A stretch of DNA of 64,000 nt, from the NCBI GenBank assembly GCA_949317995.1, contig OX439036.1:25875854-25939853 (forward strand). The letters are read 5' to 3'. Positions 46,062 to 59,203 of this stretch are shown one piece after another. The notes under the pieces were generated by a model. The model had not been told where the DNA came from. It saw only the letters and a list, made by a program, of their open reading frames with translations, and did no database searches. Numbering within the stretch: position 1 is the first letter of the stretch; each line of letters starts with the position of its first letter. Origin of the DNA: Acholoe squamosa (lineage: Eukaryota > Annelida > Polychaeta > Phyllodocida > Polynoidae). A program made the translations under genes and the position numbers.

Positions 46062-48490
46062 CGTTCATTCTTAGGAATGAACGGCTATAGGAGGGGACCC
46101 ATTCTTAAATACAAGCTCTCATAGTGGTGCTTCCTCGCTCTCCATGTATAATCCTGTCATAGGTACAGTATTGAGTATGCCTATACCTGGATTAAAATCT
46201 GCAAATCAGTCAAGCATAGAAGTGGTGGCAGTGGTGGTGTTGGTGGACCTGTTATTGTAGACCCTGGGGACAGAGTGGTGCTAGCCCTGGACACCTCAGG
46301 CAGAGCCATGGTATATAGTATATATACCCCCCCCCCCACACCCACCTCTGAATAGTGGTGGTGGCTGTGCTCCTGGGGTGGCCCCATACCTGCCTGGCAC
46401 CACCTCCCCCAGCACCACGTGGTTCTCTTCTGCTGGTGGTGCGTTTCTCAGCACCACTGACTATTAACCCACTAAGGGTCACCTACATGTATATTTATGT
46501 ATACATGTACACATAAGTATGATGCACTTTTTTAGGAGTTTTAAGTGGCGTGGCATTGGATTATTTGGAGTCTTGGGACCGTTTTCCATCTTGGTTTTCA
46601 GAAACACAGGGATCCAGGCCATATATGGTCAATTTTGATCTTAAAAAGTTATCAGATGGATGTTAGTGACCATTGGGACACCTCAACTACCCAATTTTAT
46701 TGTTTGCCATGTGTGTCGGCCATCTTGGTTTTAGGAAACACAGGGATCCAGGTCATTTGTGGTCAATTTTGATCTTCAAATGTTATCAGATGGATATTAG
46801 TGACCATTGAAAGACCTCAACTACCTAATTTTATTGTTTTCCATATGTGTCGGCCATCTTTGTTTTAGGATACACAGGGATCCAGGCCATACATGGTCAA
46901 TTTTGATCTTCAAAAATTATCAGATGGGTGTTAGTGACTATTGGGAGACCTCAACTAGCCTATTTTATTGTTTTCCATGTGTGTCGGCCATCTTTGTTTT
47001 AGGAAACACAGGGATCCAGCTCATATAATGTCAATTTTAATCTTCAAAAGTTATCAGATGGATGTTAGTGACCATTTGGACACCTCAACTAGCTAATTTT
47101 ATTGTTCTCCATATATGTCGGCCATCTTTGTTTTAGAAAACACAGGGGTCCAGGTCATATATGGTCAACTTCGATCTTCAAAAGTTATCAGATGGATGTT
47201 AGTGACCATTGGGGGACCTCAACTACCCAATTTTGTTGTTTTCCATGTGTGTCGGCCATCTTTGTTTTAGGAAACACAGGGATCCAGCTCATATATGGTC
47301 AATTTTGATCTTCAAAAGTTATGAGATGGATGTTAGTGACCATTGAAAGACCTCAACTACCTAATTCTATTTTTTTCAATATGTGTCTGCCATCTTTGTT
47401 TTAGAAAACACAGGGATCCAGGCCATATATGGTCAACTTTGATTTTCAAAAATTATCAGATGGATGTTAGTGACCATTGGGAGACCTCAACTAGCCTATT
47501 TTATTGTTTTCCATGTGTGTCGGCCATCTTTGTTTTAGGAAACACAGGGATCCAGCTCATATATTGTCAATTTTAATCTTCAAAAGTTATCAGATGGATG
47601 TTAGTGACCATTGGGGGACCTCAACTACCCAATTTTGTTGTTTTCCATGTGTGTCGGCCATCTTGATTTCAGGAATCACAGGGATCCAGGTCATATATGG
47701 TCAATTTTGATTTTCAAAAGTTATGAGATGGATGTTAGTGACCATTGAAAGACCTCAACTACCTAATTCTTTTTTTTTTCAATATGTGTCGGCCATCTTG
47801 GTTTTAGGATTCACAGGGATCCAGGTCATATATGGTCAATTTTGATCTTCAAAAGTTTTAAGATGGATGTTAGTGACCATTGAAAGACCTCAACTACCTA
47901 ATTCTATTTTTTTCAATATGTGTCGGCCATCTTTGTTTTAGAAAACATAGGGATCCAGGCCATATATGGTCAACTTTGATCTTCAAAAATTATCAGATGG
48001 ATGTTAGTGACCATTGGGAGACCTAAACTACCTAATTCTTTTGTTTTCCTTGTGTGTCGGCCATCTTGGTTTCAGGAATCACAGGGATCCAGGCCATATA
48101 TGGTCAATTTTGATCTTCAAAAGTTATCAGATGGATGTTAGTGACCATTGGGACACCTCAACTACCTAATTCTTTTGTTTTCCTTGTGTGTTGGCCATCT
48201 TGGTTTAAGGAATCACAGGGATCCAGGCCATATATGGTCAATTTTGATCTTCAAAAGTTATCAGATGGATGTTAGTGACCATTATGACACCACCACCACC
48301 AATACCACCACCACACTACTCCCAACCCTCACACACATTCCTTATTTGCATATTTTAATCCAGGCATAGGTTTACTCCATACTATAGCAATGGGGCAGGA
48401 TTTTACATGGAGAGCGAGGAAGCACCACAATCAGAGCATATATTTAAGTATAGGTCCATTCCAAAGGCCATAGAGTTCATATATAATGAT
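46061..48490. mobile_element. Inverted-repeat-bounded element containing a 134-bp tandem array
   Basis: About 46086-46203 and 48340-48460 are inverted copies: GGTGCTTCCTCGCTCTCCAT at 46134 is mirrored by ATGGAGAGCGAGGAAGCACC at 48408, and CCTGGATTAAAAT by ATTTTAATCCAGG. Between them are a GGT/CCACC-rich stretch and the tandem array. This suggests the array is internal to a single mobile or foldback unit of about 2.4 kb. No transposase is visible and the outer limits are approximate. Confidence 0.6.
46548..48288. repeat. 13-unit tandem array, 134-bp period
   Basis: The anchor GATCCAG (one copy GGTCCAG) occurs at 46611, 46745, 46879, 47013, 47147, 47281, 47415, 47549, 47683, 47818, 47952, 48086 and 48220: spacing 134 every time but one (135). 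Each unit includes CCATCTT, AACACAGGG or ATCACAGGG, TCAATTTTGATCTTCAAA and ATTAGTGACCATT-like stretches. Since 134 is not a multiple of 3, the frame rotates from unit to unit, so the 65-77-codon ORFs across it are repeat translations, not genes. Some variants recur at 402 or 536 bp, a sign of higher-order copying. Confidence 0.95.
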
Positions 48491-48508
48491 CTTTTTTCCT
48501 TGGATCAT

Positions 48509-48830
48509 CAAAGGAATATGCACGGAATTACAGCATTGCTGTGTTTACTTTCCTGAAAGTATGTTATAGATTAATAAATTGCAAAACACACAACATATGA
48601 AGGGCTTTTAGATTCCGTATTAAAATAATATTTGTTCTGAAAATTTTGATCTACTCTCATATTAAAAATGTTGTAAATCAATTCTATACTTCTTAGAACA
48701 TGATATGAATATGCACGGCATTACAGCTTTGCTGTGTTTACTTTGCCGAAAATATGGGATAAATTTCTAATCCGGGAAACGCACTGCAATTTAACTGCTT
48801 TTAGAATTGATATTAAACTCAGAATTGATC
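48509..48830. repeat. Two-copy tandem duplication of about 199 bp
   Basis: ATATGCACGGAATTACAGC at about 48510 and ATATGCACGGCATTACAGC at about 48709 begin two related segments sharing TTGCTGTGTTTACTTT and TTAGAATTGATATTA/TTAGATTCCGTATTA-like ends. The second copy is partial. Confidence 0.65.
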
Positions 48831-49590
48831 GTCAAATTTAAATATGAAACCCTAATATCTTGATCATAGATGACAGATCCTAAATTGAATCCTCTCAATT
48901 GCATCCTTAACACGGGCCTCTTGATCATAGATCTTAGATTTTAAATTTTCAATTGAATCCTTAACATAATCTCCTAACCATGGACCCCTTGTGAAGTTTA
49001 TGCAGTACAGGCTACATTGTAATAACCGATAAAAAATCTAAATAAACACAGAAAAATAATTACAGACCTAAAGAGACAGTAATTGGAGTTAGCTATGTAT
49101 AGCATATATGATCTTCAGCCACCACATATCGGTAAAGAATGCACAGAAACGATGTGCTGGGATCTAAGACATGGTATTCACAATACATTATACATGTATG
49201 TATAATAGTCAGTATAAAGTGACTCCCACTTTCTGATACATGTAGTCTCTACTGCTTCTGCTGCTAACCCCTATCTGGCTGCTGCTGCTGGGACTGGCAG
49301 TGCAAACAGGTCCGTGCGTATTGGCCACTAGCTGGTCTGGAGCTGGTTCTGGCGACACACACTGATAAGAACTGATAAGATGAGACCAGCATGTCCCTGG
49401 AAGTGGGTGTTAACCAGGGACAAGGTACCCATCAGGGTATGTGTAATCAGTGGGTTTTACCTCAACCAGAGAAATTCAAAATGGCGGCTCCACTAGGACT
49501 CCATACTGAGTCCTATAGTAATGAAAGTGGTAGGTTTGAGGGGAGTGTTCACTGCGGCAGGGAACAGTACAACTCTGAACGGCATCAGGA

Positions 49591-49606
49591 CCAGCAGGGG
49601 GCAGTA
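49591..49606 (+). promoter_or_regulatory. CTCF-like motif
   Basis: CCAGCAGGGGGCAGTA closely fits the bilaterian CTCF core (CCASYAGRKGGCR). It is a sequence match only. Confidence 0.35.
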
Positions 49607-49617
49607 CTAGCTGCAGT

Positions 49618-49641
49618 AGCAGCAGCAGCAGCAGCAGCAGC
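49618..49641. repeat. (AGC)n microsatellite
   Basis: Eight AGC units next to the CTCF-like motif. A 142-codon plus-strand ORF (49391-49819) runs through it as poly-Ala but has no domain or splice support, so it is not called a gene. Confidence 0.9.
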
Positions 49642-51768
49642 CCACCTCCCAACACCACAACTACCACGCACCCAGCGTCCATGTGCGCCCAGCCCGGGAC
49701 TCAGGCACAGTGTGTGTGTATTTGACATTGGATGTAGCCGTACTTTGCTACCGCTCGAGCTCACTGGTCCCCACTTTGTATCCTACCTGCTTTACTCACT
49801 TCAAGTCAGGCAGTGCTAGAACATAGATCATGGCGTATGATCAGGCAAACAGCAATTGGATCGTCAATCCTAGTGTATCTAAGGTAAGCTCCACTTGGAT
49901 CACTTCTACATTGTTGCCGCCCCACCTCTCCTCCTCATACAGGACCACTGCTGCCCGTGCCCAAGTGGCCGCCGTACATTAATGAAAAGCAAAGTATGAT
50001 TTTGACACTGCATTGGGTTTAACAGGCCGAGAGGGGGGTTGTTTTATAGTCCCTTTATGGGGTTCATATAACAGTAAGCCGCATATCTACATGATTTGTG
50101 GTATGGTGCGGAGAAGAAACACTCTTATCACCCCTATCAGTGATACATGTACTGTACAAGCATGGTGCTGCGGTAGTGGTTACAGTTCCCGTGCCAAGTT
50201 CTTCACGAGTTGCGGTCTCGCTGTCGTTGAATCCTACAGTGTTGATTTATTAGTGGGAAATTGAAATCTATACATAGAAATGTTCAGCTTTAAATACACA
50301 CATGTTCTACTATCAGAATGAGATTCACAGTCTACAGATGTCTCAGTCATGTTATCTAACAGAGTACTAAATAATTCTCTCGTTTGACATTCATTTATTT
50401 GCTGCCAGAATGAGCCACGCATTCTTATTTTCTAAAAGAAAAGACACCGAACCATGTAATATCTCTAAAATTAGCACATATCACACCTGTGTAGATGATA
50501 AGAAAGGTGTGTGTGTGTGATATACCTGTTAGGGTGATATCATACCTGTGTGGCACTGGTCAAGCCTTACCTGTGTAGACACACCTGGGCGACATGTCCT
50601 CATAGATCAGGTACAACAATGTATCAGGTACACTGTTGCCTGTGTCTAATCGTCTTTGCATTAATCGATTAATCTACCTTGATGTGTTACAGTTACACGA
50701 TCAGCCTACTATTATGTGATGTATATTGAACATCACAACATCGATATACAGAAGTGGGGTATATTTTTTAGTGGACTCTTTGGACTAAAATTAAGACTGT
50801 CTATGGCCGACCATAATTTCCCACTGGATATCGAACTTGATTTAGATATGGTATTAAAATCATACTTAAGATGTATTAACCACACTTTGAACTTAAGGTG
50901 AGAGAAGAACCAAAGAAATAGGCACCCTGAAATAGTATAGAGGCTGGCTGTGTACTCTTTTTGCTATTTCAGCCATTCATAGAGGGCATTAGCATATCAG
51001 GCTATGGGGGCCGCCATATTGGTTAGGCCCCCGACTCCAGAGCAGGGCATTCTGGGTAAACTGCTTATCAGTCTCAAGAAAAATGGTCAGTGATAAGATT
51101 GATAAGCTACACCCTGTCCCTTATCTCAATCACCCTAAGTACCTCTCTATTGTTTCAGGTGTGAAAGAAGGTGATAACCCAGATAAGAGATAATGCCTTG
51201 ATTGGCTTACCTGTTGTGTCAAACAGAAATTTCAATGACCTATTGCTCTTTCATTTCAAATATTTAATCCATTTCTAGATCAGCAACACAAAACTATTGA
51301 TATGGAGAATCCACACATATGATTTATAGAAAAATCCCATGTATAGTAATTAATTGGCAGGTTGTCAAAATAGACTGTACAAAGAGAGCAAGTGGTGATC
51401 TATAGCCCCAGACTACATGAGCCACCTAGCTGAATCCCTTAGTACCAGCAATGTGCTAGTCCCGTATACAGGGGAACTTTATAGTGAATGCCGCTGTGTC
51501 TGTGTATGGTCTCGCGGGGTATACTCCCACACCTCTACAGTACTGTAACAGAGACATAGCCTTCTGGCTGTATACATGTAGATCGATGTATTGTGGTACA
51601 ACAGTCTCTGAAACTTACTTCTAGGAATGTCATTCGCACATCTTGTACTATACTGTACAAATTATCCCATTTTGTATCTAGAACATTATGTAAGTTATGA
51701 GAGTCAGACATATAGGGATTGTGGTAAAATCCTAGCATTCAAATGTATATGAATTAGAATTACTATCA

Positions 51769-51981
51769 ACTGTAAAACCCCGCGTATAACCCTCGGCTTA
51801 TAGGCCATTTCAGAGGAATTCTGTGGCTTATAATCTTTAGGAACACAGAGTGCTATTCATACGCGGGGATTCGCATTTCATATAGACGATACTAAACATT
51901 TTAAGTGCGGCTTATAGGAAAGACAGCAACCCAGGGTGTGGTATCTATGTGGGTGCGGCTCACACGAAGCGTTTTACGGTA
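51769..51981. mobile_element. MITE, CTGTAAAACCCCGCG subfamily
   Basis: The left ACTGTAAAACCCCGCGTATA and right ACGAAGCGTTTTACGGTA are inverted. GGCTTATAGG occurs near both ends. Confidence 0.75.
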
Positions 51982-54900
51982 GGCGTCTGATGACCTCAAT
52001 AGCCACATAATGAACATTGTTTTATAGAAAAATCATAAACTTTATAATGTCCCGATAACATATTAAATATTGTTAACCATTCTAACGCCATACATATCAA
52101 ATGTAGCAAACTCCTAACGCCATACATTTCTAAAGTAGCAAGCACATAGAGTTACTGGACTGCAGGTAAAAGTGCTGCGTAGTTGTTGCCGTGGACGCAC
52201 GCACCATTGCTGACAGTACACTTTGAATGGCTCTTATATGATAGACTGATCTGCTCCACACCCTCTCCATACCTCTCCACCTATCAGTCATTGGGGATTC
52301 GGATTATTGCTCGCGTGTCCTGCTGCTCCAAATATGGACACGGGAGAAGACGTATCGGGTGGTGTGGTACCACTTCCTACCCCAGTATCGATCTAAGTAA
52401 ACACTCGGCTCCGCAATGAAAGGGGGCAAAACCACATCTGTATCTAGTCCACATAGGATCCATCATAATTGGTTACCGCTGTCCGTGGGACGTTCACGGC
52501 CACTCACTGGAGGAACGCGACCCTCCACTCCCTTTACCCTTCCACTCCCTGTCAACCGCCCTTCTGCACTACGCCCCACACAAGCAGCAAGCTTTTCTTG
52601 TAGCCATAGAGTCAAGTAGATCGACCAGAGTCTCAAAAGCCACTGATCCCGACTCTGTACATAATTCAGATAACTTCAGTTCAAATGGCAAATCTACTGT
52701 CCCTCCAACGCATATTTTACGGTTTTTTTTTTCCTAAATGTAAAAGACAGAGAATTAGTATTTTCTCTCCAAATGTATATTTTCAAAATTTGTTTTTGAT
52801 TCCAACGACACATTTGTATTTTTCCCCATGAAGAAAATTTAAATTGACAGGGTTTGAACAAGTCTATGTGAGGTTGATCAATCGGCTGTATGTAAGTGAG
52901 TGCTGTGCAAGTTAAAAGCCTGGTAGAGTCGCTGTGAGCAGCTCTCAAGGACAAGGAGTGGCTGACAGATGCCTAAGGTACATGAGGTCAGGGGAATACC
53001 TGCTCAGTCTCTGTACTCCTCCTATGTTTCTAATGGTGATACATCATACCCTGCCCAGATGAAGGATCAACCTTATCTGTAATCTTAAAGTTGATTTAAG
53101 CTTTTAATCTCACTGCTAATGTGAATGATTCCATCCTATTGAAGGAGATCCCTCACAAGTTTGTCAACTGCTTCTCTTCTGCTTCACGTCATAGTTAATC
53201 TGTGGTTTGCATAAAGTGTGGCATGTCTGAAATCCTGTGATATAATGTGTATACCCCCGTATATGATGTCATAGAAAAAGAAACACTTAGAACTTAAATA
53301 TCGTGGGGTGAATGTTGTATTTCTCATTGCAACATTTCATTAAAAAGAGACCAGACAGAAAAGACCTTGGTGTGGTTGGAGAATAGATCATACGACTATT
53401 ATTCTCAAATCTTATGAAATACACGCCGATTTACTGGTGGCAATTACCTAGTCTATGGCTAAGGAAAGGTTGGGGGGGGGGACTGGAAATATTTACCCAC
53501 CCCTAATTTACTTTGCCGCCAAATCGCTTTGCATTGTTTCGAGCAAATTGCGTCCACAGCGAAAGGGTAATCGATTGGCATCTGTTCGTGAGGGCGTTAT
53601 TAGAAAAGGGGAAAAAATACAACATAAAAGAAATACATTAAGAAAGATAAGTCGAGATTGGCAAGACGCTGGAGAGCATACATTGGTGTGAAGGGGATGG
53701 GGGTGGGATGCTGATTGGAGCTGGGGTGTGAATGTATGGTTGGATGGCCTGTGTGTGTTAGTTGGCGGGACGGTATTCACGTTGGCCGACCACCTGGCGC
53801 CACCAGCCAGTTTTGAGGGCTTCTGACAAGCACTCCCCCCAACCTCCCACACCCCCATGGCATTGATTCTGTTGGACAAACACCGACAACGACGCCTCAT
53901 CCAGACGTGTTTGTGATCTTGGTGAGCTCAGTCCCCTGTAGGACCCGTCAGTGAGCTGCTCATGGTGGGAATCTAGCCGCTTTAAGCATAAGGCCCAACA
54001 GTGGTACCTACTTCAACTAGTTAACACAGTCACATAGGAAACTTTGCTGGATATATCTGTATGTATACATGTGCAGGGAAATAAAACAAACAGTACACAC
54101 ATTTATCTCCTCTTTTCTGTCCCCTGTCTGCCTTGACACACATAACTATCAAACTATTTCCTAGCCATGAGTAAAGCATTAGCAATCAAATTGGCATTAA
54201 AACATAACTCTCTCGCCTACTCCCTGGCGCCCAGGATAAGAGTAAGGGATTTAGCTGATGGGGGTTTTCTCAGATTTCGAGCATCCCCAATATTCGATCA
54301 TAACTGCGATGGCTAAGCGGTATTATAAATTAAGAAAGTTAGTTTGAGAGGATGTAAACAACTAATTAAGGCCTAACCGAGTTGCAGACATTTCTATCCT
54401 CCCCAGTCTCACCAGGAGTACCTTGTGGCAGCTGGTCTGATTAGAAGCAACATTTACATGTGCCTGATGCATTGGGAGAAGAATGTCTGAATCTAAAAAG
54501 AAAGAAAAACCTCTTCCTGGCCTCTGCCAGCCTTCGCATCTTCGAGTGATGGAAAACATTCTTAATTTGCTTTTTTTTCTGGGGAATATTTAGAGAGATC
54601 CTTGCCGAAGGCAGGTGATAAGTTTAGTAAAAGTTGAGCAGATGGAAGGAGGGCTTTTGTCCCGTCAGATTTATGAGAATATTGAAGATGTTATACACAT
54701 TGCTCGTCTTTATCTTGGCGTGATTTTGTTTCAGTAGTCAGCAAATTATACCATAGCTTTCCATTGATACACATGTCCATTATAGAGCCATCCAGATAAC
54801 GCCATACTAATTAATTCTATATAAGTAGATTATGTGATGTATTTGGTGGCCAGCCTCAATGTACAAACACCATGCATCATTATCTGATTGTCCTTGCCTG

Positions 54901-55174
54901 ATATAACAGTCATGGTAGAGTGAAACAAAAGCGGCCCCAGCTGCTCTGCAGAAGTATGGATCCCTGCACGCCATTGTTGACATGGCCTATTTTAATGATG
55001 ACATTGTTTATTATAGACCACACCCCCTCGATCCCCCCATAGGATGCATAACGCGTGCACGACACACGTGCGAGATGCCACTTATTTATATCTGTAGTAT
55101 GGCCAGCCACCCCCTGGAGGAGGAGGTGGGGTGGGGGGTCCCTGTCGTCCTCCAATCCTGCGGTAGTGAAGCTA

Positions 55175-55189
55175 TTGCCGCCCTCTGGG
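55175..55189 (-). promoter_or_regulatory. CTCF-like motif
   Basis: CCAGAGGGCGGCAAT on the minus strand resembles the CTCF core. It is weaker than the other two matches. Confidence 0.2.
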
Positions 55190-58100
55190 AACAGACTGTG
55201 GTGTTGACATGGTGGTGACTATTGATCAGAGTACCCCCCCCCCCCACCCAGCCCTTACCAACAAATACACAGAACTTCAGTGTGTGACTCCTCACCCTAT
55301 AGTAGCTTGTACCCCAGACTACTTAACACCAACACGTTATCATGGTTCGGAAATCACTGTAAGATCATAGGATGGATTCCATAGCCCCGCCCCATCCCAT
55401 CCCATCAACCAGAATCCTTGTCCCTTCTCCAATTAAAATCTGCCTCCTATTCTCCTGGACCTCTGCCTCTTATCCCCATACACTGTATAAGAAGCTGCAT
55501 GAGCGCTGACTATCCTTATAGGTAAGATGATATGACACAAGAACACCACATCTGGTCTTATTCTAGACTCGATTTATCTCTAGACATCGTTTTACTATAT
55601 GATGTGAAGACACTTGTACAAAGGAACAAGAAACTGGTTAGCTGATCCTGTCCAGCAGTAACCAAAGACGGCGACTTGAGGTGCTTTTTCAAGTTTTGAC
55701 AAATGTCCTGTATGTTATTCTCCAGGTCTAGATCTATTGTCTTAACTTTAGATGTTACCTGGAAATTGCTGTTCCTTGGTCGTTGTAATGAACCATTGCA
55801 GCGTTGGTGAATCTACTTGCAAACACTGCATTGGACCATCATGTGGCCTTTAACTGGCTAAGTAGTCTGTATACAGAACTTGGGCTACGCCAGATCCCCA
55901 TAGCTAGATTTACACTTGTTTTCCATTTCCAAATGATATCGCCATGCATAAGAAACCCAAATATAATGTCAGAATCTTTACATTGATCATGCTGTAGAAG
56001 CTGAATGGAGATAAATCCCGGGATGTAAATACCAATATTAAAGTCTCTATTCTGACAAGTTCTGTTCTGACAAGTTAGGTATTGTTGGTAACAAATATGG
56101 TAGTAAAGGACTGACATGTATTGTAAAGTTTTGCATACTTAATGATTTACACCAGCCAAGCTGCTCTCCAGGGGCTCCCAGAATGGCGGCGACGTCCTGA
56201 TTGCTCAGCGTGGTGAACGCCTGCTGGACTTGTGCTGATCAGACATGTCCTGTGATCTGTGGGAAAGTTGAAACCCCTTGTAAAATAATAGCCGACCGCT
56301 CTAAACCGCTTCGACACGTGTCAGTCTTGTGATTAATTTGTTCTACACCAAATCCCACCACAACCCCTCAAATTTAGCTCCCTCCCCCCACCTTGATCCC
56401 AAGTGGGAATAACCCCCGCTGCATTTTGTCCAACTGCCTCTAGTTGGTGCCTCTGGCTCGTCATATGACGTCGGCGTTGACATGACATGTCTCGGAGGGA
56501 GAGAAGCTTCTTTGATCAGGGACGTCCTGGACGCTAGCCGTCACACATGCATGGCCCTGCAGGGCTTTCATCAGTCGGTCTGGTCCTTGGAGGGTGGCAT
56601 CTACGACCTCCTTTTTGCCCTGTCTCTGTCCATGCATCAGAACTGCATCATTGCCTCCTTGTCCACCACTACACCTTTCATTACCCTGTTCACAGAGGAC
56701 ACTGACGTCCATACAATTCCTCTCTATAATAGCTGTATATTTGTCACTTCATCTACAAGACTGGTGCCTTTTACCACTGTATCCATACAATAACATTTCT
56801 GATATCTGAGCTTTTCTGTACACCTCCTTGTAGGTCACTACCCCGAACCTGGATGTCTCAAACAAACCCCTAGAATCATATCATTCTTGTTCACCATTCA
56901 CTCCATTGTCTACTAGAGCCCCATCCTGTACAATCTATTCCCGAGCACTGTCATGTTAATTGTAGTCGCCTGTTGGTTAACGTGGGGACAACTGCCGTTG
57001 GTGGGCCCTCTGCCACACGTCTCAGGAGGCGCTATGAATCACCAGGGTCAGAGTAGAGATTAACAGATTATTGTTTGTTAATTATGAGGGACAGTGACGG
57101 GGTCAGCGTAGGTTGACCCCTGAGAGTGGCTACTGCAGCAGAGATGGGGTGGCAGCATGGTGGGATGAGTGTATGCTGATTTGGTCTGGAATGAGGTGAT
57201 AATGGTGTGGGTGGTGGTTGGGTATTGGTGGAGATAACGGTGTAGAGAAGCTAGTATTATGATGGTAATAGGTATAGACATGACATGCCACAGTGTGTAT
57301 ACTGTGGCCAACATGTGCCTTACTTATATATGGAGCATAAAGATCCAGGGGATCTCAAACACGCACCCTTGTACACCCTCTACTCTGACGTCACAAGCAC
57401 CCATGTGATTAAGACGAGAATATGCATGAAGCATTGTGTCACCATGGAAACTGTTAAGTCAGGTTATGGCTTAGCCCATAATATCAGCCTCATGTGGTCA
57501 ATCTAGGTCATTTTCCATAATGGATCCTTCAGTGTATCAACTGAAATGTTTCTAGATTATACATAATTGCCTGTATATGTAATGGCTGGATGATTTGCCG
57601 ATTCTGGTGGAATTGGTGGAAATCAAAAAGACAAAAAAAACACCACTGACAGTGGATCTCATCATTACCATTTCAACCCCAGAACACACCCACTTCCTCT
57701 CTCAGTAAGCCACTCACCCAGGGCGTACCCCCGTGTACATGGGGTGACTCAGGGATACCCCCATCCTCGGTGGACCCCCTGACCCCGCTGCACTTGACTG
57801 GTTAAATTGGATCAATCCACATGATCCCTCAAATACAGAATCTCAAATAGAGGGACAGCTGTATGCAAACGCCTTCTGGTAATGGTAATATCTAGCTCCC
57901 TACTCTGTGTCTGTGTCACTGGGGTAGGGTTTTATGTGTGTGTTTGCCGAGGGAGGTCTCTTGTACTGATAAGGGTATAACTAGCTGATTACAGTGTCAT
58001 GAATGTAGTTACAGAAAAAGGAACTGACTGAAGGGGATGCATTCCTGCATACATTGTTATAGTTAGATGTATGGGTAAGCTCTTCACTATGTATACCACC

Positions 58101-59158
58101 TGAGGAGATGTCAGCGGTCAATCTCGCCAACATCCACTGATTTCCTTCAGGGGAAAAGATGGCGGCAAACATGAGGTGACTGGTTACCATGCTATGGCTT
58201 TATGACAGGTCCTATGTTAGCCAACACTTGCTGTTTTCGCACCGACTTTGTGATCTACTTACTGTGGATGGGGAAACGTTTCTGTTTTTACGCGTTCCCC
58301 TTCTAGGACGACGGCGACACTTAGTGCAGAGACATAAATATTCTCAGGAATTACCCCCTGCCATCTTTTCCCATGCTGCCCTCACCTAGGGCTGTGTTAT
58401 GGCATTTGGTAATAGTGTATGTGCGAGGGGAGAGAGGTGGAGAGGGATTTGTGATGGGGTTGGCCTCTGTTAGGGGAAGTGGCACCATAAAAGGGGACAG
58501 CCATATTGATGTATGAACCATTGTGATGCAGAAACCAAGCACCACCTGACATGGCCACAGCCATCATAAGCAATGGGAGGTGGTGCAGTGTTTGGGGTCC
58601 ATAGCACCCTATATCACAGGTACCCCAACCCCAGGCCGATTGTACCCAAACCACCCCACCCTGTACCTGATGTCTTCCGTGTCCTACCTTTCACCCTCAT
58701 ATCTTACCCATACAAAGCTGTGTGACGTGTCTCTGCACCCCACACATCAAGATTCAATACCAGCCACACCTGGCACAGGGGGAAAGTGTTAGTACTCATC
58801 TGGGGATACGCCGGCCGTTCCCATAACCAATTGTTCCACTGGGGGATAGGACAACTTAGGGATAAAGAAGTGCTGACTCATAGTTTTTCATGGTCGTGGG
58901 GTGAGGCCGTGGGGAGGAAGTCATGCCTCATGTAAGGGGTGTTAATGAAGCAAAGATGGCCGATCCCACAGGTCGTATGGGCGACTGGAGCATTTGAAAT
59001 ACTACCCCTCACATACTAGTTAATTGGCACAATGTCTTCCGATTAAAAGATACACGGCTATTACTAATTGCTCAGTAATAAGAGCTTCGTATAAATCAAT
59101 AATATTAAATGGACAGAATTTACCAGACTTATACAAAAATTACGTTAAGTGTGTTAGG

Positions 59159-59203
59159 AATCCGATACAGTATGTGGCTTGAAGCCACACATTGTATCGG
59201 ATT
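59159..59203. repeat. Near-perfect 22-bp-arm palindrome
   Basis: AATCCGATACAGTATGTGGC and its complement GCCACACATTGTATCGGATT pair with two mismatches around a loop of only a few bases. Pairing stops outside the 45 nt, so it is shorter than a normal miRNA precursor. Confidence 0.75.

Larger units (their letters stand above)
48831..51768. other. Non-coding region, no gene recognised
   Basis: Contains AATGGCGGC (49482) and other short motifs, a TGTG repeat at 50505 and no ORF with family features. Confidence 0.35.

Noticed and set aside
46545-48369. Series of 65-77-codon ORFs with similar peptides (GNTGIQLIYGQF, HIWSILIFKSYQ)
   Set aside because: They are translations of the 134-bp tandem array. 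The frame rotates every unit, and no single frame is kept open.
49391-49819. 142-codon ORF with poly-Ala
   Set aside because: The poly-Ala is an AGC microsatellite; no family motif or splice partner was seen.
59159-59203. miRNA precursor
   Set aside because: The stem is only 22 bp, the loop is a few bases and flanking bases do not pair, unlike a normal pre-miRNA.
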